Below, piece after piece: positions 1-8,805 of a DNA stretch of 64,000 bases (position 1 is its first letter; each line of letters begins with the position of its first letter). The DNA is from Caballeronia novacaledonica. Its GTDB lineage: Bacteria > Pseudomonadota > Gammaproteobacteria > Burkholderiales > Burkholderiaceae. A program made the position numbers and the translations under genes. The notes below the pieces were generated by a model, which saw only the letters and a program-made list of their open reading frames with translations, did not search any database and had not been told where the DNA came from. The stretch covers positions 1-64,000 of the forward strand of contig NZ_OGTP01000023.1 in the NCBI RefSeq assembly GCF_900258035.1, written 5' to 3'.

Positions 1-116
1 CCGTTTGAACCGTTGCTACGCTAGCCGACAGCTTACGACGTCGCATGTGCCTAGCGCTTGACGCTCCGGGGTGCTACGTCCTAAGCGTCTTTCAATCTAC
101 GACGAAGAGGACGCAC

Positions 117-536
117 ATGGCAACGAAGACCGCAAAACCTGCAGCCAAGAAAGCTGCGACCAAAGTGGCAGCCAAGAAGGCCGCTCCGGCAAAGAAAGCA
201 GCGGCCGCTGGCGCAACACTTAAGCCGGTGAAAGACACGTTCACCAAGGCGTCGCTGGTCACTCATGTGGCTGCGCAAGCCGGCGTCGAGCCGAAGCAGG
301 CGAAGGCAGTCCTCGCCGCGCTGGAAGACACGATTCTGGGTGCTGTGAACAAGAAGGGCTTGGGCGAGTTCACGCTGTCCGGCCTGCTCAAAATCAACGC
401 GCAAAAAGTGGAAGCAAAGAAGCGCCGCTTCGGAAAAGACCCATTCACGGGTCAGGAGCGTTGGTTTGATGCCAAGCCGGCGACAGTGAAACTCAAAGTG
501 CGTGCGTTGAAGAAGTTGAAAGACGCCGCGGCGTAA
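117..536 (+). CDS. HU-family DNA-binding protein with Lys/Ala-rich tail (copy 1)
   Basis: A 139-residue nucleoid protein. Residues 1-35 are a Lys/Ala/Pro-rich basic tail (repeated AAKKA units), as in histone-H1-like extensions. Residues 40-135 are an HU/IHF-type fold: LVTHVAAQAG, then GLGEFTLSGLLKI and a basic DNA-binding arm with RRFGKDPFTGQERWFDAKPA. The frame stays open upstream to position 45, but the ATG at 117 begins the tail, follows a purine-rich stretch and matches the start of the second copy, so I chose it. The 116 bases upstream are nearly identical to those before copy 2 at 12982. It probably coats DNA non-specifically, and may help silence or package the accessory region (inference). 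Confidence 0.92.
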   Translation: MATKTAKPAAKKAATKVAAKKAAPAKKAAAAGATLKPVKDTFTKASLVTHVAAQAGVEPKQAKAVLAALEDTILGAVNKKGLGEFTLSGLLKINAQKVEAKKRRFGKDPFTGQERWFDAKPATVKLKVRALKKLKDAAA

Positions 537-557
537 GTGAAGTGACGTCGTTCAGGA

Positions 558-581
558 AGCCCGCTTTGCGCGGGTTTTTTT
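558..581 (+). terminator. Rho-independent terminator of HU copy 1
   Basis: Five-base-pair CCCGC/GCGGG stem with a short loop followed by seven T residues, about 20 bases after the HU stop codon. Confidence 0.85.
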
Positions 582-752
582 GCATCCGTCGTGTGGCGCA
601 GGCGAGCGCCATGCGATGGCCTTCCATTATGTCGTTGTACAGTGTTGCTCAAGCGGACCTGGTAAATCCCGCTGGTAGTGGGATGAACAAACGGAGCACG
701 CTCGATTACGCCGGTCTTGCGAACGCATACGTCCAAGGGTTAGCAGTTGCAA

Positions 753-1208
753 CTGCTGTTCAGCAAAATCAATACGGACGACCCCGACCTGAGCGGGCTT
801 GCTTCGGGAGGCGCCAATGGCGCCGGCGCAAAGGTACTCTCCTATCGAAGCCTCTCCGACAATCACCATGACGATGGGTCTTATCAACTACTTAAACCGC
901 GCAGCAAAACGAGCCGGAGGGGTTGCAGCGCTGCAAACCCGCGACCGTCTCTTCCTCGTTCCGGGGTTGCGCATGTTAGTAGGGGAACGTTCACGCAAAG
1001 CGACTCCATTGACCCGCTGACCAATACGCCGACTAACCATTCAAAGGTAGCGCTTCCGCAACCCAGCACAGGTCGTGACGAACTTTTCGTGGCCCTTCAA
1101 GATTGGGTAGAGAGCGGGACTGCTCCGGAGCGCATCGAGGTGAAGTCTGCGGACGGGAACGTGACGGTACTGTTGTGTTCGTATTCGAAGATGCCGACCT
1201 CTACCTGA
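753..1208 (+). pseudogene. Decayed tannase/feruloyl esterase, C-terminal part
   Basis: Three successive frames each keep part of the C-terminal region of a tannase/feruloyl esterase. First comes KINTDDPDLSGLASGG (family: IN..DPDLS.F...GG). Then, in another frame, LINYLNRAAKRAGG...RLFLVPGL (family: ..YY..V......RLF.VPGMGHC). Then TQSDSIDPLTN and DELFVALQDWVESGTAPERI with a final LLCSYSKMP (family: ...DWVE.G.AP..I...RPLCPYP). The catalytic-His neighbourhood is disrupted and the N-terminal half with the nucleophile serine is absent. It is a dead gene with at least two frameshifts. Identification is from remembered family motifs only. Confidence 0.7.
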
Positions 1209-1713
1209 AATGGCTCGCCCATTAGCACTACGAGCTACATCTTCCAATAAGGGCGTGCAATAGGTCCGACGACTCGGCTTGAAGCCGCAACCGAGTCGCT
1301 TTTCCGACCAGGTTCAAGATTGGTCCGAGATGATGTTGAAAGTGAAGAACCTCCGACAGTTCCAACCAATCGACTTCGCTCCGCTAGCGCCACAAGCGTA
1401 CGACTACGTGCCGAACGGATGGACGCAGGTTCGCCACCTTTGGCCAAACCGCACGCGAGTCCGCAAAGTCGGCCGAAATCTCATCGAGCACTGAATGCAA
1501 GTGCGCCAGACTCGAGATTCGGTCTCACCAGAGACATCGGCTGTTCGGTGATTGGGGCAACGACTCGCGTCGCGTGAAGTAAGCGAATAAAGAGTTGCGC
1601 GCGAACCTAGGCACTCTGTGGGTCTGCGCTCACCGTCGTCTTGCGGCGACTTCGATTTCGCCTATCGTTCATTTGGCTCCGCCCGGAGTCCCCGTCCAAC
1701 TCAGGAGGTTCAC
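1209..1713. other. About 500 bases without a supportable gene
   Basis: A 71-codon frame at 1279-1494 reads like real protein in places (DWSEMMLKVKNLRQF...APQAYDYVPNGW) but has no ribosome-binding site and no family I recognise. It is probably another gene relic. Confidence 0.4.
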
Positions 1714-2340
1714 ATGGTAACCAAGCTACCGACGCCGCCGGGGCTCAAGCCCCTTCCTTCCAAGGGATTGAGAGTTCAAGCTGCAATCGAGTGCCTGCCC
1801 GAACAGCAGCTGATTCCAAATAAGGACGACCTATCCGATACGGGTCTTCGCGGCGCCATCTGGTTCAGCGTGACCGACGCAGAGGGAAATGCGCTTGATA
1901 AGGCAGTTGAGCCGAAGGAGCTGGCGTTTTACACGATGAACAACAACAGCCCGGACGTCAACGATACAAAAGCGGAACTCTATGACTTCACGTCATTGAA
2001 CGACCAAAACAGATATCGCTTTAACAAAGGGACGGGTGACAAGCTCCCTGCGATGTACCGCGTCGGTTTCTGGTTTCCCAATTTCCCACGAATTTCTGAG
2101 CGCCTGCTCGTCTTGAGGAACTACTCATTTCTGTTCGTGATGAACAGGGCCCCTCAATTGGTTGCAGGTGGCGTTATTGCAGAAGATACAGGCATAGCTT
2201 TAGTGTCCGCGGCAGTGCTGTTGCGAAGCAAAACCTTGATGATAAGGCTCAATCACATGCTTTTTATAGCCTCGGACCAAGAGGACAGACATCTTTGGGA
2301 CGGTTGGGCATTCCCGAAAACCGACGACACTGTCTGGTAA
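1714..2340 (+). CDS. Hypothetical protein, 208 residues
   Basis: Start ATG at 1714 is preceded by a full AGGAGG six bases upstream, so it is preferred to the longer open frame from 1618. The protein is soluble-looking and mixed in composition. It starts with a Pro/Lys-rich segment (LPTPPGLKPLPSK) followed by beta-strand-like stretches (RVQAAIECLPEQ, GAIWFSVTDAEGNAL, LAFYTMNNNS). There is a short hydrophobic patch near residues 165-190. No known family recognised. A strong hairpin follows the stop, so it is probably monocistronic. Confidence 0.75.
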   Translation: MVTKLPTPPGLKPLPSKGLRVQAAIECLPEQQLIPNKDDLSDTGLRGAIWFSVTDAEGNALDKAVEPKELAFYTMNNNSPDVNDTKAELYDFTSLNDQNRYRFNKGTGDKLPAMYRVGFWFPNFPRISERLLVLRNYSFLFVMNRAPQLVAGGVIAEDTGIALVSAAVLLRSKTLMIRLNHMLFIASDQEDRHLWDGWAFPKTDDTVW

Positions 2341-2360
2341 GAGGAAGGGTCTGCCGCCTC

Positions 2361-2399
2361 TAAAAGTGGGCAAGGAGCCACGGCACCTGGCCCACTTTT
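2361..2399 (+). terminator. Hairpin terminator after the 208-residue gene
   Basis: Ten-base arms AAAAGTGGGC and GCCCACTTTT flank a 19-base loop about 20 bases after the stop. The A and T tracts make it usable from both strands, which suits the convergent RDD gene. Confidence 0.75.
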
Positions 2400-2586
2400 G
2401 CGTTGCTGGGGAGCTGCTTCGAGCATTAACGGAAGAGCCCGCATGATGTGCGCTTCTCTTTGTCCCGGATTGCTTGAACCCAAGCCTCATCCTCTAGGTC
2501 CGGTTACACACGCTCAGGGCTGTCTACAAAATCGGTTTAAGCACGGTTTCGAGCTGTCACCTCAAGGCGACAATCCACGCTGCGTT

Positions 2587-3018
2587 TCAAGTATTGACGG
2601 GCGCTCGGGTGACCACGACTGTACTGGCCACGCGGTCGTGAAGAGCCTGTCGTTGCGGATTGAATAGTACCCAAGCGAATCCGATTCCGAGCATCGCAAA
2701 GGTAAGCAGGTAGCCTACTGTGCGCAAGACAGCCTGCTTCGTCGACATTGGCTGCCCGGATTCTGCGTCGACGATTTGAAGTCGTACGGCGCGCTTTCCA
2801 GGAGAAGTTCCCCAAACTGCCCACAGCACGCCAGTTATCAATATCGGTATGCATTGACCCACGAACAGCGACAGCATGACCGACAACGCAAATCCATCAG
2901 GAGACAGCGAAATCTCATCGGTCGGTGACCCCAGTGGTACGAAGAGCAAAATTGCCGTCCACCAAATGGAGTCAATGAAAAGGGCGCGGCCGCGTTGGGC
3001 AATCGTTGCGTTGTGCAT
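2587..3018 (-). CDS. RDD-family membrane protein
   Basis: A 143-residue inner-membrane protein. The RDD signature is clear: R-A-L-F-I-D-S near residues 11-17 in the first helix, a second hydrophobic span near 40-70, then the conserved WAVWGTSPGKRAVRLQIVDA turn, a third helix at about 95-115 and the closing QALHDRVASTVVV motif. Length fits single-domain RDD proteins. The family is loosely tied to ion transport or stress, but the function here is unknown. It is convergent with the upstream plus-strand gene and has no partner gene. The ribosome-binding site is weak. Confidence 0.88.
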   Translation of the reverse strand: MHNATIAQRGRALFIDSIWWTAILLFVPLGSPTDEISLSPDGFALSVMLSLFVGQCIPILITGVLWAVWGTSPGKRAVRLQIVDAESGQPMSTKQAVLRTVGYLLTFAMLGIGFAWVLFNPQRQALHDRVASTVVVTRAPVNT

Positions 3019-3217
3019 CTTGAAAGCGAGTCTATGTGCGCGACGTGGTGTTCCTGTTCTCGGTCAGCAGAAATTTCGGCTGACGGTCGTAAGCCCACCC
3101 AAGAAGTAAGACATATCGACCAGCCGCTACGCGGCAAGATGTCGGACATCGCTCTCCGACTGCCACGTGCCGTAGACCGCAAGGGAAACGCCCTGTGTAT
3201 CGAGGAGGCAGGCTGAT

Positions 3218-3355
3218 TTAAGTAAAAACAGCTTTCTTGGACTCGCTGGCGATTGTACGCCTGTAGTTTTCTTCGGCCTCTGCCGGCGGAACGTATCCGA
3301 TGGGTTCAAGCAAGCGGATATGGTTGAACCAGTGCACCCATTGCAATGTGGCGAG
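3218..3355 (-). pseudogene. IS3-family transposase (OrfB) C-terminal remnant
   Basis: The minus strand keeps the extreme C-terminus of an IS3-type OrfB: LQWVHWFNHIRLLEPIGYVP, then PAEAEENYRR and a stop. The rest of the transposase, including the DDE residues, is missing. The homology stops abruptly near 3355, where a plus-strand propeller fragment begins, so this is an insertion scar or deletion junction. Confidence 0.8.
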
Positions 3356-3520
3356 TCCCAGCGACGAGGGGAATGTGTTTAAATTCAACGAATCAGGAGG
3401 TCAACCAATTCGGGTTTTGAACCACAGCAATAAGCCTGGGTTATTCAGCGCCAACTTTCATCCCAGTGGAGTGGCATTTGGTCCCGATGGGACGCTCTTC
3501 GTGTCCGCGCGAGGTTGCCC
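3356..3520 (+). pseudogene. NHL/SMP-30-like beta-propeller fragment
   Basis: The plus strand reads GNVFKFNESGGQPIRVL and then FHPSGVAFGPDGTLFVSARG, the characteristic blade of NHL or gluconolactonase-like propellers. There is no start codon, signal peptide or further blades. It abuts the IS3 remnant on one side and the NADH dehydrogenase pseudogene on the other. Confidence 0.6.
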
Positions 3521-3539
3521 GGAGCCGGAAGCGCCTGAA

Positions 3540-4300
3540 TCTGCAAGTTCGCGTTGCATATCGGCTGCCTCGGCTGGTGCAACTTAACGCGCTGAACCGT
3601 CGCGCCGCGCAGCCAGTGAGCGACGGTCTTACGACCCATGCGGGAACGCCGTGCAGCGCGGCAATGTGCATACGATGCAGAGACATGTAGATGAATCTCG
3701 CTAGCAGCCCTCCGATGAACATGTCCCCGCCGATAACACCGCCTGTTATATTGCCAACCGCGCCGTGGTGTCCCAGCGAACCGAGGGGACCAAGGCCTCG
3801 ATTGCTGAACTCCGGCGACGCGCGACCTTCGATGCGTGCCCGGCGCGCACGAAACAAAAGCGGGCCCGACGGCGGGCGGCTTATGCATGCGGCGGTACGT
3901 TCTTACCTTCGCCGGCTGGCGACGGACAGGCGGCGCAATTACCAAGTGCGACAACATTGTTGTCAGGCGTGGTGCGACGCGTCGGGCGCGTTTCGAGCTA
4001 TCCGAGCCGGCTGACCGCCAGGCCGTCGTGGATACCGACGACAGGCGGCGCCTTGATGCCAGCGGCCCACACCGTCAGGTCACTGCCAGCCTATCTCAGC
4101 GACTGCTTCGTCGGTCATCACTTTCACGCCGAGCTACGTGAGCAGTTCGGTCGTTCGTTTGCAAAATGCGCTCCGACAGCGCGGGCAAGATTCTCGGTCC
4201 CGCCTCGATAAGAACGATGCCGATGTCGTGACGCGGGTCGAGCTCGTGCAATCGCAAACTGAACGAAACAATCTGGAAGCCCTGCGAAACGTGCACTAGA
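3540..4300 (-). pseudogene. ndh: Decayed type II NADH dehydrogenase (Ndh)
   Basis: Reading the minus strand across shifting frames gives, in the family order: DIGIVLIEAGPRILPALSER (about 4195-4262); WAAGIKAPPVV and HDGLAVSRL (about 4000-4070); NNVVALGNCAACPSP followed by KNVPPHA (about 3885-3965); GSLGHHGAVG and LLARFIYMSLHRMHIAALHG (about 3640-3790); and a closing VQRVKLH. This matches the central NAD-binding and C-terminal membrane-anchor parts of NDH-2. The N-terminal FAD-binding third is missing, and several frameshifts and stops are present, so it cannot be functional. Confidence 0.8.
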
Positions 4301-4643
4301 CTTCGGCTTGCTATGCGTCCTTTTTCATAGCAACCGACTCACAAAGTCACAACGTTGCGAACTTTAGCGCTTCCTCTTCTGCGCGTGTTCGCCTGCCAAG
4401 CTACAACAACTGCCTGGTGTTTTCCCGTTCCTCGACCGGGCACCGGCGTTCTCGCCGTGCACCTCGAAATCGCCCGGTTAACCTGATTACCGCTTGTTCC
4501 CTTTGGCGCCCGCGAAAGGAGCGCCAGGAACCCCTATGCCTTTTTTTTAAACTTCATCCTGAATTGGGTGCTTAATCCGGCCACAGGGACTCCCTGTAAT
4601 CGCGATGCTCAGCGCTCAATTTGCTCGCAATAAGGTGACCGTG
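4301..4643. other. Intergenic, possible leader of the exported protein gene
   Basis: No gene seen. A short hairpin (TGGCGC ... GCGCCA, about 4504-4530) followed by an eight-T run near 4545 may terminate transcription coming from the left. Confidence 0.4.
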
Positions 4644-5219
4644 ATGATTAAGCACTTAAGCGTTGCAACGGCAATAGCCGTTGCCCTCTTCTCCCTTAGC
4701 GGGGCAGCGCAGGCCGGCGGTAGCGGTCGCTGTTCCAACGAGATGCTGAGAGGGCCATTCAGTTTCATTGGCCACGGTGTGATTCTTGGTTTGATAGGCG
4801 ACGACGGAGCGGTCCATCCGTACGCGGCACCCTCGATACTCGACGACGTCGCCCTTGTGACATTCGACGGCATGGGCCACTTCACACGTACCGATTTTGG
4901 CGTTATCGCTGGGCTGCCGAAGGGGGGGAAGACAACGTTCAATCCGGCACAGAGTGGGAGCTACTCCGTTAATTCCGACTGCACCGGCATTATGCAAATC
5001 ACCTATGAGGCAGGCGGTGCCGTGCCAGCGGGTGTCGAGACGGACCTGAACATGGTGGTTGCCGCCGACGGTACGGTTATCGAATCTGTTGTCTATCGTG
5101 CGCTCACGGTAGGAGGCCAGAGCGGGGACGGCACCGTCAAGTGTCCGCCGAATTGCTCTCAAGGTGTGCAAGAGAGCTTTGAGGGGAAGAAGGTCTCAGT
5201 GTTCGGCTTGCGGTGGTAG
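4644..5219 (+). CDS. Exported hypothetical protein
   Basis: A 191-residue protein with a clean Sec signal peptide: MIKHLSVATAIAVALFSLSG, then AAQA, with predicted cleavage after residue 24. The ATG at 4644 follows AAGGTGA at the right distance. An in-frame ATG at 4605 would place charged residues before the signal and is less likely. The mature part is beta-rich and Gly-rich (LVTFDGMGHFTRTDFG, SGSYSVNSDCTGIMQITYEA) with four cysteines, two of them close together near the C-terminus (KCPPNC), which suits periplasmic disulfides. No enzymatic motif recognised. A hairpin terminator follows. Confidence 0.8.
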   Translation: MIKHLSVATAIAVALFSLSGAAQAGGSGRCSNEMLRGPFSFIGHGVILGLIGDDGAVHPYAAPSILDDVALVTFDGMGHFTRTDFGVIAGLPKGGKTTFNPAQSGSYSVNSDCTGIMQITYEAGGAVPAGVETDLNMVVAADGTVIESVVYRALTVGGQSGDGTVKCPPNCSQGVQESFEGKKVSVFGLRW

Positions 5220-5242
5220 TCGAACGAAGCATTGTTTATGTT

Positions 5243-5292
5243 CGGCCCTCCGACGTCGTGTCGCCAGCGTTAGGCGTCGGACGGCCTTTAGA
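5243..5292 (+). terminator. Terminator after the exported protein gene
   Basis: Interrupted arms GGCC..CCGACG and CGTCGG.CGGCC around a 19-base loop, followed by TTT, 25 bases after the stop codon. Confidence 0.6.
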
Positions 5293-6018
5293 CGCTTACA
5301 TCAGCATCTAACGACCTGTCTTGCGCTCGATGCAAGCAACGGAGGCTCGGTCAAGGCGAGCTGCAGGATGGCTATCCCGAGGTTCTCGCGGAGATACCTC
5401 TGAGTCTTGTGCTCCTGCTTCACGCTGAGCGTGTCCGTGAACAGGCAGACCCGATGTACGCGCGCTCGATGGTCGGTGACAAGTGTTTGCGCTTCAAATG
5501 AACCGCAGTGGCGAAGGAAATTACTTGTGGCTCTCGCTTCTGCAGAGCCACAGACAGCTCATTCGCAGGCTTCGATACGAGGCGTACTTCCTGACGGTCT
5601 ACGGCATCGTTCGCTTCGCGCGTAGTCAGCGCATACTTTGTCAGGTTGGTGGTTCTTTCAAACGGTGCAACGTGCCTCGAAGTGAGATGACTTTGCTCGT
5701 CATTGCACTTGTCGGCATGCTTCCAGTGGAACTCTTCTCTAGAGTGCCCAGCAACCTGCTTACGCCGTACCTCGCGCATTCACGGGCCACTCACGTGGCA
5801 CGTTTCCTTTTTCTTATGATGAACAACTCCGGGCTGCGCGAGCACAGCCCAAAATATGAGTCGATTCTCGCTTTTTGAGAGCTCGTCAGCGCAGCCGCAG
5901 CGGTTCCAGCTTCCCCTGGGCCGGGGCCGTATTTCCGGCGGTCGGTGGAAACCTTGTTTCTCGTGCTATTGCGACCCACTCTTTGCCAAGCACACGTGTC
6001 GTGAGAGAGGAGCATGCG
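5293..6018. other. About 720 bases with no convincing gene
   Basis: Open frames occur on both strands, but none has a ribosome-binding site or a recognisable family. A minus-strand stretch near 5320-5430 (QRYLRENLGIAILQLALTEP) looks protein-like and may be the tail of a lost gene. Confidence 0.4.
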
Positions 6019-6507
6019 ATGAACCTCCAGATTGTCGTGAGTGCGTTCGTGAACGATACGCGCAACGAGGTCCGTGCGGCTATTCTCGTCACGCTCGACG
6101 GAAAAGGTGTCACGGGTTTGCGGCGCAATGATTTCAACCTGTACGTGCCAGCTCAGCACATCACAGGCGGATTTTCTTCCGATGTGTGGGGTTGGCGCTT
6201 CGAATTTTCAAATCTCGAAAGCGCAATCTTGGAACAGGCGGACAATCCCTCAATGTACGGACTGTACAAAGCGCAGCTGCAATCTGAAGACGCCCACGAT
6301 GGTGCTTGGGAAGATGGAAATTACTACGGGATACTCACGGTAACTCACACAGTCGAAGCGGTCGTGGGGAGCGCTGGATTCTCAAAAGTGGGCTTTCCCC
6401 TACAGAAGCCTCACGAACTTCTGATATTCGAACCAACCACACTACAAGCACGCACTAACTTTGCTTTTTACGTGCCGCCGCCACCCGCCCGCCCGAGGCG
6501 GACCTAG
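6019..6507 (+). CDS. Hypothetical protein, 162 residues
   Basis: ATG at 6019 sits eight bases after GAGAGAGGAG, better than the upstream in-frame start at 5875. The predicted product is beta-rich (VVSAFVNDTRNEVRAAILVT, LRRNDFNLYVPAQ, NYYGILTVTHTVEA) and ends in a Pro/Arg tail (PPPPARPRR). No signal peptide, membrane span or known family. It is isolated between gene-poor stretches. Confidence 0.6.
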   Translation: MNLQIVVSAFVNDTRNEVRAAILVTLDGKGVTGLRRNDFNLYVPAQHITGGFSSDVWGWRFEFSNLESAILEQADNPSMYGLYKAQLQSEDAHDGAWEDGNYYGILTVTHTVEAVVGSAGFSKVGFPLQKPHELLIFEPTTLQARTNFAFYVPPPPARPRRT

Positions 6508-6720
6508 CTTCTAACGGCGAGCGCCGCTCACGCGCGCTGAAGCTCTCGGCACCCTAGCCCAGGTGTCCTCTAACAGGCTGTTGAAATGTCCCCTCTTGAA
6601 CGCGCACCCGCTCACTCGAAAGAGCCAACGCGACGAAGAGTCCCAACTAATTTTACGACGAACTTCGTTGATACAGGTACTGCTAGCTGCGCTGCGTTTT
6701 GATTTTCTGCTTCAAGAGCG

Positions 6721-6758
6721 GCATTATCGGACAGTTACCCCTAACTGCCCGATAATGC
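6721..6758. repeat. Near-perfect inverted repeat carrying a GGGGTAACTG end-like motif
   Basis: Seventeen-base arms (GCATTATCGGACAGTTA and TAACTGCCCGATAATGC, one mismatch) around a CCCC loop. The left arm plus loop, read on the minus strand, is GGGGTAACTGTCCGATAATGC, which matches 20 of 21 bases at 8679-8699 on the plus strand. Confidence 0.85.
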
Positions 6759-6796
6759 TGGTCTAACTCAGCAACTCTCTTGGCGCGAGTGCGAGG

Positions 6797-8248
6797 TCAC
6801 TGCAACGTCAGCACCTGTGAAGCAATCACCGGTTTGATGGTCGCTGTGCCAGTGTTCGTCTCGATGGTCAGCGTGACCGGCACGGACGTGGTTAAACTGG
6901 TGAACGCGTGACTGCCTACCGCGACGAGACCCCAAGGTCCGCTCTTCTGCCCCGTGAGGACGAGGCCGAACTTCTCTCCGTTGATGACCCCGTCATAGGT
7001 ATAGAGGCCAATCTTGGGGCTGGGCTGCTTAATCATCCCGGCTGGGACCGTGATGCTTAGCGTTCCAATCGTGAGCGTCAAGTTCTGGGTCGTGGGACTG
7101 ATTGCCGCTGCCGAAGTCGCAAGCGTGAAACTGGCTGCGACCGAATACGCCTTCAGTTTCGGCGCGACAAGTAGTTCAGTCGTGTACTTCGCGAAACTCG
7201 TTGACGAAACGGGCGGGGTCACCGGCGCGGTCACAAGATGCGCAACCTCGCCGGTGAACGGAAACGACGTCGCTAGCAATGTATTCGAGGCCAGGTCCAG
7301 GACATACACTCTCGAGTTCGGGCGGAGAGGGTCCGTACGAAGCATCTCCCTGGCTAGAAAGTAGGCGAACTTTTTATCTGCAGTAGGTGCAATTGCCACT
7401 GCCGTAGTCAGAATGGTGGTGCTGGCCGAAAAAGTGCCGTTTGCGGTCGTCGCCAGCGTTGTCAAGTCCACAATTGCCCATTTGTTGAACCCGCTGCTCA
7501 AAAACAGGCTCTTCTCGTCAACAGAAACAGTCATTGCGGCCAAAGAAACCACCGCCGGGATATCGAGCGAGCGAGAGGAATAGTTCGAGGTATCGACAAC
7601 CCCAAAATTTCCATCGAAATCGGCAACGTAGATGTTCGGCGACACGGAAGACGTGGTGCTTGCGCTTAAGCCGTTTCCAGGAGGCGCAACCCTCGCGAGC
7701 ACCGCCAATGTGTTTGCGTCGAGGACCTGTATTGGCCCGTTGTCGTCAAAAACAATTATTTTCTTGCCATCGAACGTCCTCGAAAGCCCAACGGCATCTC
7801 CACCCAGGCTCAGCGGTATCTCTTTGATTTGCGTGTTGGTGGCCAGGTCGACGACCCCAAGATTGGACCCGCCATCGCTCAGGTCGAGCAGCACGTAGAC
7901 AAATCGACCGTCCGCTGAAATGACAGGATTGTGTCCCAACTTGCTCAGAGTGACTGTGTTGAGCAGGGCCTTGGTGCCCGTGCTGAAAATGGACAACGTT
8001 GTGCCACTGACGGTGACAAGCTTGTCGCCTGCTGGGGGGACCGCCATGCCTCCCTGTGCGAGGCTTCCAATCGTTCCGGTGACTGTGTTCGACGTGCTGT
8101 CGATGACAGCGATGGACGGAGTCGACGTACTGTCTCTGAAGACCAGTGCGGCGTGCGCGGCACCGCAAAGTGCAGTGGCCAGCGCGATGGTTTGAAGCCC
8201 TCTCAGCGCAGCCCTTACAGGCAAGGAACACCACGACATCTTCCTCAT
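6797..8248 (-). CDS. Exported YVTN/YncE-like beta-propeller protein
   Basis: A 483-residue protein from the ATG at 8248, which follows AGGAGAAGAAA. The longer frame to 8398 has no such signal and would bury the signal peptide. Residues 1-32 are a Sec signal ending in CGAAHAA. Residues 33-360 contain repeated blades with the YVTN pattern: IAVIDSTSNTVTGTIGSLAQ, VSADGRFVYVLLDL, LGVVDLATNTQI and VYVLDLASNTLLAT. The last 100 residues are beta-rich (TLTIGTLSITVPAGM, LTIETNTGTATIKP). Probably a periplasmic or secreted scaffold/adhesion protein; ligand unknown. It lies between the two GGGGTAACTG repeats. Confidence 0.85.
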   Translation of the reverse strand: MRKMSWCSLPVRAALRGLQTIALATALCGAAHAALVFRDSTSTPSIAVIDSTSNTVTGTIGSLAQGGMAVPPAGDKLVTVSGTTLSIFSTGTKALLNTVTLSKLGHNPVISADGRFVYVLLDLSDGGSNLGVVDLATNTQIKEIPLSLGGDAVGLSRTFDGKKIIVFDDNGPIQVLDANTLAVLARVAPPGNGLSASTTSSVSPNIYVADFDGNFGVVDTSNYSSRSLDIPAVVSLAAMTVSVDEKSLFLSSGFNKWAIVDLTTLATTANGTFSASTTILTTAVAIAPTADKKFAYFLAREMLRTDPLRPNSRVYVLDLASNTLLATSFPFTGEVAHLVTAPVTPPVSSTSFAKYTTELLVAPKLKAYSVAASFTLATSAAAISPTTQNLTLTIGTLSITVPAGMIKQPSPKIGLYTYDGVINGEKFGLVLTGQKSGPWGLVAVGSHAFTSLTTSVPVTLTIETNTGTATIKPVIASQVLTLQ

Positions 8249-8678
8249 TTTCTTCTCCTGTTCATCTTCTTTTCGAACAGCACACGATGATGTGCGCACG
8301 GACAGCAGCGTGGAAAACTTTCGTAAGAGTAGGCATTCAAACGACGGATTCACCTCGGGAAAACCCGCGGCGGTCAATTTGTCGGTGTGATTGCGCACGC
8401 TCGTCGGCTGCTTGAAAGCGAGTCGCGATAGCGGTTGTCATGTCCGGGTAGGACGAGACGTGTCTAGCATCCGACGTTGCGATAAAAAATGCGACATGTC
8501 TGAGCTTGCGGGGTCGGGCGCCGCCGCGCTGAAGCGCTAGCTTACGGCTGACACGAATAGGCATGCGCGCTTTTCAGGCGAAAACCTTTGCCCCAACGCT
8601 CGCCTAGGAGCCTCGAGGCTTACGGAGCAGGGGTTTGCGCACGATAACGATTGTCGGCGCCGGAGCCGGCTGTTGTCA
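8249..8678. other. Intergenic with no gene seen
   Basis: No frame with supportable start or family. Its right edge holds CGGCTGTTGTCAG (8667-8679), identical to 13 bases at the presumed transposon end at 33314-33326. Confidence 0.5.
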
Positions 8679-8699
8679 GGGGTAACTGCCCGATAATGC
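8679..8699 (+). repeat. GGGGTAACTGCCCGATAATGC end-like repeat
   Basis: Inverted partner (20 of 21) of the left arm at 6721-6741. It directly abuts the lexA-like relic. GGGG-initiated termini are known from Tn3-family elements, but no transposase is nearby and the assignment is open. Confidence 0.6.
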
Positions 8700-8701
8700 C
8701 T

Positions 8702-8758
8702 TTCGCCCTCATTAAACGCCTCTCCGACGCGGGCTCTGTTCGCAGGTACAGGCGCTAG
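8702..8758 (+). pseudogene. lexA-like relic with large in-frame internal deletion
   Basis: Nineteen codons read FALIKRLSDAGSVRRYRR then stop. They join residues 39-49 of the LexA-like protein at 10182 to its last six residues (VRRYGR). The nucleotide match is high on both sides (CTGTTCGCAGGTA at the 3' part). Everything between, including the catalytic Ser and Lys, is lost, and the 5' end is replaced by the repeat at 8679. Confidence 0.8.
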
Positions 8759-8805
8759 GGCAGCATCGACGATTGGCGCAGAATGGAGCTGTAACGGAGG
8801 ATGCG

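Noticed and set aside
3445..3660. ISL3-like transposase HTH (GRKTVAHWLRGATVQR)
   Set aside because: The surrounding frames show that it is the C-terminal end of the decayed NADH dehydrogenase, where the family ends in ..R..PRVKLH.
5407..5878. Plus- and minus-strand frames of about 120-130 codons
   Set aside because: Mutually overlapping, no start signal, and no match to a known family.
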